This document shows, one piece after another, positions 51,878 to 63,495 of a DNA stretch of 64,000 nucleotides (the first letter of the stretch is position 1; every line of letters begins with the position of its first letter). The position numbers and the translations under genes are program-made. The stretch is from NCBI RefSeq assembly GCF_051401765.1, contig NW_027480593.1, positions 620,001 through 684,000 on the forward strand, given 5' to 3'. This DNA is from Calliopsis andreniformis (lineage: Eukaryota; Arthropoda; Insecta; Hymenoptera; Andrenidae). Under the pieces are notes generated by a model, which searched no databases, had not been told where the DNA came from, and saw only the letters and a list, made by a program, of their open reading frames with translations.

Positions 51878-53384
51878 CTGAGGGTTGAGGATTGAGGACT
51901 GAGGATTGAGGATCGAGGATTGAAGAATGAGGACTGAGGATTGAGGATTGAGGATTGAGGATTGAAGATTGAGTATTGAGGATTGAAGATTGAGGATTGA
52001 TGACAGACGATTGAGAATTGAGGACTGATGATTGCGGATTGAGGATTGAAGATTGAGTGTTGAGGATTGAATATTGAGGATTGAGAATTGACAACTGACT
52101 GTTGATGACTTAGGTCTGAAGATTGAGGATTCAGGATTGAGGATTCAGGATTGAGGTTTGAGGACTGAGGATTGAGGATTGGATATTGCGGATTGAACAT
52201 TGAGGATTGAGGATTGAGGATTGAGGACTGAGGATTGAGGACTGAAGATTGAATATTGAATATTGATGATTGAAGGTTGAGGATTGAGGATTGAGGGCTG
52301 TGGATTGAGGACGAGGACTGATGTTTGAGTATTGATGTTTGAGGTCTGAGGATTGAGGATTGAGGATTGAAGATTGAGGATTGGGGACTGAGGATTGAGG
52401 ATTGAAGATTGAGTATTGAGGAGTGAAGATTGAGGATTGAGGATTGATGGTTGAGGATTGAGGATTGCGGATTGAGGACTGAGGATTGAGGACTGTAGAT
52501 TGAATATTGAATATTGATGATTGAAGATTGTGGATTGAGGATTGAGGGCTGTGGATTGAGGACGAGGACTGATGGTTGGGTATTGATGTTTGAGGTCTGA
52601 GGATTGAGGATTGAGGATTGAGAATTGAGGATTGAGGATTGAGGATTCAAGATTGGGGATTGGGTATTGAGGATTGAAGAATCAGGATTGAAGAATGAGG
52701 ATTGAGGATTGAGGATTGAGGATTGAGGATTGAGGATTGAGGATTGAGGATGGAGTATTGAAGATTGAGGATTGGGTATTGCGGATTGAACATTGAGGAT
52801 TGGGTATTGAGGATTGAAGATTGAGGATTGAGGATTGAGGATTGAGGATTGAGGATTGAAGATTGAGTATTGAGGATTGAAGATTGAGGATTGAGGATTG
52901 AGGATTGAAGATTGAGGATTGAAGATTTAGTATTGATGATTGAAGATTGAGGATTGAGGATTGAGTGTTGAGGATGGAGGACGAGGACTGACGGTTGAGG
53001 ATTGAGGTTTGTGGATTGAGGATTGAGGATTGATGACTGAGGATTGAGGATTGACGATTGGGTATTGAGGATTGAAGATTGAGGACTGGGGATTGAGGAT
53101 TGAAGAATGAGGATTGAGGATTGAGGATTGATGATTGGGGATTGTAGATTGAGCATTGAGGATTGAAGATTGAGTATTGATGATTGAAGATTGAGGATTG
53201 AGGATTGAGGGTTGAGGACGAGGTCTGACGGTTGAGGATTGAGGTTTGAGGATTGAGGGTTGTGGACTGAGGACTGAGGATGGAAGATTGAGGATGGAGC
53301 ATTGAGGGTTGAAGATTAAGGACAGGGGATTGAGGATAGAAGATTGAGGATTAAGGATTGAGGATTGGGGATTGAGGATCTAGG
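51479..53384 (+). repeat. R block, copy 3
   Basis: Landmark 51641 matches 41138 at 10,503 bases. The right part matches at 10,342, so this copy is 161 bases (23 heptamers) shorter inside, at roughly 52.37 kb. Its left part is shared with the preceding 11,618-bp pair, so block boundaries overlap. Confidence 0.8.
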
Positions 53385-54900
53385 ATTGAAAATTGATTAT
53401 TGAGGATTGAAGGTAGAGGATTGAGGATTGAGGATTGAGAATTGAGAATTGAGGATAAGGACTGAGGGTTCAGGATTGAGGTTTGAGGGATGAGGATTGA
53501 GGATTGAGGATTGAGGATTTAAGATTATGTATTGATGATTGAAGATTGAGGATTGAGGATTGAGGGTTGAGGATTGAGGACGAGGACTGACGGTTGAGGA
53601 TTGTGGTTTGAGGATTGAGGATTGAGGATTGATGATTGGGGATTGAAGATTGAGTATTGAGGATTGAAGATTGAGTATTGATGATTGAAGATTGAGGATT
53701 GAGGATTGAGGGTTGAGGGTTGAGGACGAGGACTGACGGTTGAGGATTGAGGTTTGAGGATTGAGGGTTGAGGATTGAGGATTGAGGATTGGGGACTGAG
53801 GATTGGATTATCAGGATTGAGGATTCAGGATTCAGGGTTGAGGGTTGAATATTGAGTATTGAGGATTGAGAATTGAGGATTGATGATTGAGTATTGATGA
53901 TTGAAGATTGAGGATTGGGGATTGAGGATTGAGGATTGAGGATTGAAGATTGAGGATTGGGGACTGAGTGTTGAGGGTTGTGTGATGAGAATTGATGTTT
54001 GTGGATAGATATTTGAAGATTGCAGATTGAGCATTGAGTATTGATATCTGTGAATTGATGATATTCTATTGAGGATTGAGAATTGACAACTGATTGTTGA
54101 GGACTGAGGGCTGAAGATTGAGGATTCAGGATTGAGGATTCAGAATTGAGGATTGAGGACTGAGGACTGAGGATTGAAGATTGAGTATTGAGGATTGAAG
54201 ATTGAGGATTAAGGATTGAGGATTGGCGATTGATTATCTAGGATTGAAAATTGATTATTGAGGATTGAAGATTGAGGATTAAGGATTGAGGATTGAGAAT
54301 TGAGAATAGAGGATAAGGACTGAGGGTTGAGGATTGAGGTTTGAGGAATGAGGATTGAGGATTGAGGATTGAGGATTGAAGATTGAGTATTGATGATTGA
54401 AGACTGAGGATTGAGGATTGAGGGTTGAGGATTGAGGACGAGGACTGACAGTTGAGGATTGTGGTTTGTGGATTGAGGGTTGAGGATTGAGAATTGTGGA
54501 TGGGGACTGTGGTTTGAGGATTGATGACTGAGGATTGGGGATTGAGGATTGAAGGTTGAGTATTGTGGATTGAAGATTGAGGATTGAGGATTGACGATTG
54601 ATTATTGAGGATTTAGGTTTGAGGATTGACGATGAGGGCTGAGGGTTGAGGATTGAGGTTTGAGGTCTGAGGACTGAGGATTCAGGATTGAGAATTGAGG
54701 ATTGAGGATTGACGATTGAAGATTGAGGATTGGGTATTGAGGTTTGAAGAATGAGGATTGAGGATTGAGGATTGAGGATTGGGGCCTGAGGATTGAGGAT
54801 TGAGGATTGAGGATTGAGGATTGAAGATTCAGTATTGAGGATTGAAGATTGAGTGTTGAGGATTGAGGATTGAACATTGAGGACTGAGTGTTGATGGTTG
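53385..54900 (+). repeat. Q block, copy 3, with N landmark 54063
   Basis: Follows R copy 3 as the Q block follows R copy 2 at 45.4 kb. It has GATCTAGG, GATTTAAGATTATG and the derived GATATCTGTG before landmark 54063. Compared with 45.4-46.1 kb it lacks part of the stretch before the landmark. No gene is seen. Confidence 0.75.
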
Positions 54901-55970
54901 GGTGATGAGAATTGAGAATTGAGGATAAGGACTGAGGGTTGAGGATTGAGGTTTGAGGAATGAGGATTGAGGATGGAGGAATGAGGATTGAAGATTGAGT
55001 ATTGATGATTGAAGGCTGAGGATTGAGGATTGAGGGTTGAGGATTGAGGACGAGGACTGACAGTTGAGGATTGTGGTTTGTGGATTGAGGGTTGAGGATT
55101 GAGAATTGTGAATGGGGACTGTGGTTTGAGGATTGATGACTGAGGATTGGGGATTGAGGATTGATGATTGCGGATTGAGTATTGAAAATTGAGTATTGAG
55201 GATTGAATATTGAGGATTGAGGGTTGAGGATTGAGGATTGAAGGTTGAGTATTGTGTATTGAAGATTGAGGATCGAGGATTGACGATTGAATATTGAGGA
55301 TTTAGGTTTGAGGATTGACGATGAGGGCTGAGGGTTGAGGATTGAGGTTTGAGGTCTGAGGACTGAGGATTGAGGATTGAGAATTGAGGATTGAGGATTG
55401 AGGATTGAAGATTGAGGATTGGGTATTGAGGTTTGGAGAATGAGGATTGAGGATTGAGGATTGAGGATTGGGGCCTGAGGATTGAGGATTGAGGATTGAG
55501 GATTGACGATTGAGGATTGAAGATGCAGTATTGAGGATTGAAGATTGAGTGTTGACTATTGAGGATTGAACATTGAGGACTGAGTGTTGATGGTTGAGTG
55601 ATGAGAATTGATGTTTGTGGATAGAGATTTGAAGATTGCAGATTGAGTATTGAGTATTGAAAACTGTGAATTGTGGATATTCTATTGAGGATTGAGGATT
55701 GACAACTGATTGTTGAGGACTGAGGGCAGAAGATTGAGGACTCAGGATTGAGGATTCAGAATTGAGGTTTGAGGACTGAGGATTGAGGATTGAAGATTGA
55801 GTATTGAGGATTGAAGATTGAGGATTGAGGTTGAGGATTGAGGATTGAGGATGAGGGCTGAGGGTTGAGGATTGCGGTTTGAGGACTGAGGTCTGAGGCT
55901 TGAGTATAGAGAATTGAGGATTGAGGATTGAGGATTGAGGATTGAGGGTTGAGGATTGAGGATTGAATAT
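54901..55970 (+). repeat. Diverged relative of 48.6-49.6 kb, landmark 55679
   Basis: Matches 48.6-49.6 kb at about 6,368 bases at the landmark (49311 and 55679), sharing GTGGATATTC, GGGCAGAAG and the GAGGTTGAGG slip near 55830. It has more substitutions than the 60.4-61.4 kb copy. No gene is seen. Confidence 0.72.
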
Positions 55971-58500
55971 TGATTATTGAGGATTGAAGATTGAGGATTG
56001 AGTATTGAGGATTGAGGATTGAGGATTGAATATTGAGGATTGGGGACTGAGTGTTGAGGGTTGAGTGATGAGAATAAATGTTTGTGGATAGAGATTTGAA
56101 GATTGCAGATTGAGTATCGAGTATTGAAAACTGTGAATTGAGGATATTCTATTGAGGATTGAGGATTGACAATTGATTGTCGAGGACTGAGGGCTGAAGA
56201 TAGAGGATTCAGGATTGAGGATTCAGAATTGAGGTTTGAGGACTGAGGATTGAGGGTTGAAGATTGAGTATTGAGGATTGAAGATTGAGGATTGAGGATG
56301 GAGGATTGAAGAGAGAGGACTGAGCGTTGAGGATTGAGTGTTGAGAATTGATGTTTGAGGGTTGAGATTTGATTATTGATTTTTGTGGATTGAGTATTGA
56401 ACGATGAGAATTCATGGTATTCTATTGAGTATTGAGAATTGAGGATTGATGGTTGAGTATTGAGGATTGATGGTTGAGGGTTGTGTGTTGAATATTGAGG
56501 ATTGAGAATTGAGGATTGAGGATTGAGGATTGAGGAATGAAGATTGAAGATTGAGTATTGAGGATTGAAGGTTGAGGATTGAGGATTGAGGATTGAGGAT
56601 TGAAGATTGAGAATTGGGGATTGAGGATTGGCGATCGAGGATTGAGTATTGACGATTGAGAATTGAGGATTGAGGATTGAAGATTGAATATTGAGGATTG
56701 AAGATTGAGGATTGAGGATTGAGGATTGAGGATTGAGGACTGAGGATTGAGGATTGAGGATTGAGCATTGAGGATTGAGGATTGAGGATGGAGCATTGAG
56801 GATTGAAGATTGAGGACTGGGGATTGAGGATTGAAAATTGAGGATTAAGGATTGAGGATTGGGGATTGAGGATCTAGTATTGAAAATTGATTATTGAGGA
56901 TTGAAGATTGAAGACTGAGGATTGAGGATTGAGAATTGAGAATTGAGGATAAGGACTGAGGGTTGAGGATTTAGGTTTGAGGAATGAGGATTGAGGATTG
57001 AGGATTATTGATTGAAGATTGAGTATTGATGATTGAAGATTCAGGATTGAGGATTGAGGGTGAGGATTGAGGACGAGGTCTGAAGGTTGAGGATTGATGA
57101 TTAAGGAATGAGGATTTAGGGTTGAGGATTGAGGGTTGAGGATTGAGGATTGAGTATTGAAGGTTGAGGATTGGTGACTGAGGATTGAGGATTGAGGATT
57201 GAGGATTGAGTATTGAAGAATGAGGATTGAGGATTGAGGGTTGAGGATTGAAGATTGAGAATTGAGGATTGAGGATTGAAGATTGAGTATTGAGAATTGA
57301 AGATTGAGGATTGAGTATTGAGTATTGAGGATTGAGGACTGAGTGTTTAGGGTTGAGAGATGAGAATTGATGTTTGTGGATGGAGATTTGAAGATTGAAG
57401 ATTGAGGAATGAGTATTGAAAACTGAGAATTCAGGATATTCTACTGAGTATTGAGAATTGAGGATTGATGGTTGAGGGTTGTGTGTTGAATATTGAGGAT
57501 TGAGAATTGAGTATTGCGGATTGAGGATTGAGGATTGAAGATTGAAGATTGAGTATTGAGGATTGAAGGTTGAGGATTGAGGATTGAAGATTGATTATTG
57601 AGGATAGAAGATTGAGGATTGAGGATTGAGGATTGAGGATTGAGGACTGAGGATAAGGGCTGAGGGTTGAGGATTTAGGTTTGAGGAATGAGGATTGACG
57701 ATTGAGGATTGAGGATTGAAGATTGAGTATTGATGATTGAAGATTCAGGATTGAGGATTGAGGGTGAGGATTGAGGACGACGACTGAAGGTTGAGGATTG
57801 ATGTTTAAGGAATGAGGATTTAGGGTTGAGGATTGAGGGTTGAGGATTGAGGATTGAGTATTGAAGGTTGAGGATTGGTGACTGAGGATTGAGGATTGAG
57901 GATTGAGGATTGAGTATTGAAGAATGAGGATTGAGGGTTGAGGATTGAGGACTGAGGATTGAGCTTTGATTATTGATTTTTGTGGATTGAGTATTGTACG
58001 ATGAGAGTTCAGGATATTCTGTTGAGTATTGAGAATTGAGAATTGATGGTTGAGAATTGAGGATTGATGGTTGAGGGTTGTGTGTTAAATATTGAGGATT
58101 GAGGATTGAGGATTAAGGATTGAGGATTGAGGATTGAATATTGAGTATTGATGATTGAAGATTGAGGATTGAGTATTGTGTGTAGAGGATTGAGGGTTGA
58201 GGACGAGGACTGACGGTTGAGGATTGAGGATTGAGGATGGAAGGTTGAAGACTGAGGACTGAGGATTGAGGATAGAGGATGGAGCACTGAGGATTGAGGA
58301 TTGAGTATTGAGGATTGAGGATTGAAGATTGAGTATTGATGATTGAAGATTGCGGATTGATTATTGAGGGTTGAGGATTGATGACGAGGACTGAGGGTTG
58401 AGGATTGAGGACTGAGGATTGAGGATTGAGGATTGGGCATTGAGGATTGAAGATTGAGTACTGGGGATTGAGGATTCAAGATTGAGGATTAAGGATTGAG
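55971..58500 (+). repeat. Mixed segment with landmarks 56146, 56419, 57438 and 58016
   Basis: Class 1 landmark 56146 is followed by class 2 landmarks 56419, 57438 and 58016. Landmark 56419 has the variant TTCATGGTATTCT. The stretch GGGTGAGGATTGAGGACG at 57058 recurs at 57762, a 704-base local duplication. The parts before 56419 and 58016 resemble the 37-38 kb cluster through their TTGATTTTTGTGG marks. No gene is seen. Confidence 0.7.
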
Positions 58501-59126
58501 GATTGGGGATTGGGGATCTAGGATTGGAGATTGATTATCGAGGATTGAAGATTGAGGGTTGAGGATTGAGGATTGAGAATAGAGAATTGAGGATGATGAC
58601 TGAGGGTTGAGGATTGAGGTTTGAGGTACGAGGATTGAGGATTGAGGATTGAGGACTGAGGATTGACGATTGAGTATTGAAGATTGAGAATTGATGACTG
58701 AGGATTGAGGTATGATGATTGCGGATTGAGTATTGAAAATTGGGTATTGAGGATTGAATATTGACGATTGAGTGTTGAGGATTGAGGATTGACGATTGAG
58801 TATTGAGGATTGAAGATTGATAATTGAGGATTGACGATTGAGGATTGACGATTGAGGTTTGATGATTGACGATGAGGGCTGAGGGTTGAGGATTGAGGTT
58901 TGAGGTCTGAGGACTGAGGATTGAGGATTGAGAATTGAGGATTGAGGATTGAGGATTGAAGATTGAGGATTGGGTATTGAGGATCGAAGGATGAGGATTG
59001 AGGATTGAGGATTGAGAATTGAGGATTGAGGATTGAGGATTGAGGACTGAAGATTGAATATTGATGATTGAAGATTGAGGATTGAGGATAGAGGGTTGTG
59101 GATTGAGGACGAGGACTGAGGGTTGA
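58501..59126 (+). repeat. Diverged heptamers without a landmark
   Basis: This segment has no ATATTCT landmark. It is richer than average in GACGATTG heptamers (near 58663, 58763, 58790, 58825 and 58840). It ends near a copy of the CGAGGACTGAGGG flank. Nothing else is seen in it. Confidence 0.65.
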
Positions 59127-60100
59127 TTATTGATGTTTGAGGTCTGAGGATTGAGAATTGAGAATTGAGGATTGAAGATTGAGGACTGGGGATTGAGGAT
59201 TGAAGAATGAGGATTGAGGATTGAGGATTGATGATTGGGGATTGTAGATTGAGCATTGAGGATTGAAGATTGAGTATTGATGATTGAAGATTGAGGATTG
59301 AGGATTGAGGGTTGAGGACGAGGTCTGACGGTTGAGGATTGAGGTTTGAGGATTGAGGGTTGTGGACTGAGGACTGAGGATGGAAGATTGAGGATGGAGC
59401 ATTGAGGATTGAAGATTAAGGACAGGGGATTGAGGATTGAAGATTGAGGATTAAGGATTGAGGATTGGGGATTGAGGATCTAGGATTGAAAATTGATTAT
59501 TGACGATTGAAGATAGAGGATTGAGGATTGAGGATTGAGAATTGAGAATTGAGGATAAGGACTGAGGGTTGAGGATTGAGGTTTGCGGGATGAGGATTGA
59601 GGATTGAGGATTGAGGATTTAAGATTATGTATTGATGATTGAAGATTGAAGATTGAGGATTGAGGTTTGAGGATTGAGGACGAGGACTGACGGTTGAGGA
59701 TTGTGGTTTGAGGATTGAGGATTGAGGATTGATGATTGGGGATTGAAGATTGAGTATTGAGGATTGAAGATTGAGTATTGATGATTGAAGATTGAGGATT
59801 GAGGATTGAGGGTTGAGGGTTGAGGACGAGGACTGACGGTTGAGGATTGAGGTTTGAGGATTGAGGGTTGAGGATTGAGGATTGAGGATTGAGGATTTAA
59901 GATTATGTATTGATGATTGAAGATTGAGGATTGGGGATTGAGGATTGAGGATTGAGGATTGAAGATTGAGGATTGGGGACTGAGTGTTGAGGGTTGTGTG
60001 ATGAGAATTGATGTTTGTGGATAGATATTTGAAGATTGCAGATTGAGCATTGAGTATTGATATCTGTGAATTGATGATATTCTATTGAGGATTGAGAATT
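59127..60100 (+). repeat. Q block, copy 4 (partial), with N landmark 60079
   Basis: Carries the Q marks GATTAAGGACAGGGG near 59415, GATCTAGG and GATTTAAGATTATG, then N landmark 60079 with GATATCTGTG. The offset from Q copy 2 is 11,877 at the left and 11,758 at the landmark, a difference of 119 bases or 17 heptamers. Confidence 0.76.
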
Positions 60101-61850
60101 GACAACTGATTGTTGAGGACTGAGGGCTGAAGATTGAGGATTCAGGATTGAGAATTCAGAATTGAGGATTGAGGACTGAGGACTGAGGATTGAAGATTGA
60201 GTATTGAGGATTGAAGATTGAGGATTAAGGATTGAGGATTGGCGATTGATTATCTAGGATTGAAAATTGATTATTGAGGATTGAAGATTGAGGATTAAGG
60301 ATTGAGGATTGAGAATTGAGAATAGAGGATAAGGACTGAGGGTTGAGCATTGAGGTTTGAGGAATGAGGTTTGAGGATTGAGGATTGAGGATTGAAGATT
60401 GAGTATTGATGATTGAAGACTGAGGATTGAGGATTGAGGGTTGAGGATTGAGGACGAGGACTGACAGTTGAGGATTGTGGTTTGTGGATTGAGGGTTGAG
60501 GATTGAGAATTGTGGATGGGGACTGTGGTTTGAGGATTGATGACTGAGGATTGAGGATTGAGGATTGATGATTGCGGATTGAGTATTGAAAATTGAGTAT
60601 TGAGGATTGAATATTAAGGATTGAGGATTGAGGATTGAGGATTGAAGGTTGAGTATTGTGGATTGAAGATTGAGGATTGAGGATTGACGATTGAATATTG
60701 AGGATTTAGGTTTGAGGATTGACGATGAGGGCTGAGGGTTGAGGATTGAGGTTTGAGGTCTGAGGACTGAGGATTGAGGATTGAGAATTGAGGATTGAGG
60801 ATTGAGGATTGAAGATTGAGGATTGGGTATTGAGGTTTGAAGAATGAGGATTGAGGATTGAGGATTGGCGCCTGAGGATTGAGGATTGAGGATTGAGGAT
60901 TGAGGATTGAAGATGCAGTATTGAGGATTGAAGATTGAGTGTTGAGGATTGAGGATTGAACATTGAGGACTGAGTGTTGATGGTTGAGTGATGAGAATTG
61001 ATGTTTGTGGATAGAGATTTGAAGATTGCAGATTGAGTATTGAGTATTGAAAACTGTGAATTGTGGATATTCTATTGAGGATTGAGGATTGACAACTGAT
61101 TGTTGAGGACTGAGGGCAGAAGATTGAGGATTCAGGATTGAGGATTCAGAATTGAGGTTTGAGGACTGAGGATTGAGGATTGAAGATTGAGTATTGAGGA
61201 TTGAAGATTGAGGATTGAGGTTGAGGATTGAGGATTGAGGATGAGGGCTGAGGGCTGAGGATTGAGGTTTGAGGACTGAGGTCTGAGGATTGAGTATAGA
61301 GAATTGAGGATTGAGGATTGAGGATTGAGGATTGAGGATTGGAGATTGAGGATTGGGTATTGAGGATTGAAGAATGAGGATTGAGGATTGAGGACTCAGG
61401 ATTGAGGATTGAAGATTGAGTATTGAGGATTGAAGACTGACGATTGAGGATTGAGGGTTGAGTGTTGAGGATTGAATATTGAGGATTGAGAATTGACAAC
61501 TGATTGTTGAGGACTTAGGTGTAAAGATTGAGGATTCAGGATTGAGGATTCAGGATTGAGGTTTGAGGACTGAGGATTGAGGATTGGATATTGCGGATTG
61601 AACATTGAGGATTGAGGATTGAGGATTGAGGACTGAGGATTGAGGACTGAAGATTGAATATTGAATATTGATGATTGAAGATTGAGGATTGAGGATTGAG
61701 TGCTGTGGATTGAGGACGAGGACTGATGGTTGAGTATTGATGTTTGAGGTCTGAGGATTGAGGATTGAGGATTGAGAATTGAGGATTGAGGATTGAGGAT
61801 TCAAGATTGAGGATTGGGTATTGAGGATTGAAGAATGAGGATTGAAGAAT
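60101..61850 (+). repeat. Second member of the 11,758-bp pair
   Basis: Near-identical to about 48.3-50.1 kb. Class 1 landmark 61069 with GTGGATATTC and GGGCAGAAG, and the GAGGTTGAGG slip near 61215, align without gaps. Confidence 0.83.
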
Positions 61851-61879
61851 GAGGATTGAGCATTGAGGATTGAGGATTG

Positions 61880-63495
61880 AGGATTGAGTGCTGTGGATTG
61901 AGGACGAGGACTGATGGTTGAGTATTGATGTTTGAGGTCTGAGGATTGCGGATTGAGGATTGAGGATTGAGGATTGAAGATTGAGGATTGAGGATTCAAG
62001 ATTGAGGATTGCGTATTGAGGATTGAAGAATGAGGATTGAAGACTGACGATTGGGGATTGAGGATTGAGGATTGAGAATTGAGGATTGATGATTGAGTAT
62101 TGATGATTGAAGATTGAGGATTGGGGATTGAGGATTGAGGATTGAGGATTGAAGATTGAGGATTGGGGACTGAGTGTTGAGGGTTGTGTGATGAGAATTG
62201 ATGTTTGTGGATAGATATTTGAAGATTGCAGATTGAGCATTGAGTATTGAAATCTGTGAATTGATGATATTCTATTGAGGATTGAGAATTGACAACTGAT
62301 TGTTGAGGACTGAGGGCTGAAGATTGAGGATTCAGGATTGAGAATTCAGAATTGAGGATTGAGGACTGAGGACTGAGGATTGAAGATTGAGTATTGAGGA
62401 TTGAAGATTGAGGATTAAGGATTGAGGATTGGCGATTGATTATCTAGGATTGAAAATTGATTATTGAGGATTGAAGATTGAGGATTAAGGATTGAGGATT
62501 GAGAATTGAGAATTGAGGATAAGGACTGAGGGTTGAGGATTGAGGTTTGAGGAATGAGGATTGAGGATGGAGGATTGAGGATTGAAGATTGAGTATTGAT
62601 GATTGAAGACTGAGGATTGAGGATTGAGGGTTGAGGATTGAGGACGAGGACTGAGAGTTGAGGATTGTGGTTTGTGGATTGAGGGTTGAGGATTGAGAAT
62701 TGTGGATGGGGACTGTGGTTTGAGGATTGATGACTGAGGATTGGGGATTGAGGATTTATGATTGCGGATTGAGTATTGAAAATTGAGTATTGAGGATTGA
62801 GTACTGAGGATTGAGGATTGAGGATTGAGGATTGAAGGTTGAGTATTGTGGATTGAAGATTGAGGATTGAGGATTGACGATTGATTATTGAGGATTTAGG
62901 TTTGAGGATTGACGATGAGGGCTGAGGGTTGAGGATTGAGGTTTGATTTCTGAGGACTGAGGATTCAGGATTGAGAATTGAGGATTGAGGATTGAGGATT
63001 GAAGATTGAGGATTGGGTATTGAGGTTTGAAGAATGAGGATTGAGGATTGAGGATTGGGGCCTGAGGATTGAGGATTGAGGATTGAGGATTGAGGATTGA
63101 AGATTCAGTATTGAGAATTGAAGATTGAGGATTGAGTATTGAGTATTGAAGATTGAGGACTGAGTGTTGAGGGTTGAGAGATGAGAATTGATGTTTGTGG
63201 ATGGAGATTTGAAGATTGAAGATTGAGGATTGAGTATTGAAAACTGAGAATTCAGGATATTCTACTGAGTATTGAGAATTGAGGATTGATGGTTGAGCAT
63301 TGAGGATTGATGGTTGAGGGTTGTGTGTTGAATATTGAGGATTGGCGGATTGAGTATTGAAGATTGAGGACTGAGGACTGGGGATTGAGTATTGAGGATT
63401 GAGGATTGAGTATTGAGGATTGAGGATTGAAGATTGAGTATTGATGATTGAAGATTGCGGATTGATTATTGAGGGTTGAGGATTGATGACGAGGA
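61880..63495 (+). repeat. Second member of the 11,618-bp pair
   Basis: Near-identical to about 50.27-51.88 kb, with N landmark 62269 and class 2 landmark 63259 (ATATTCTACTGAG). Its right end includes a truncated fourth R block. Confidence 0.82.
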
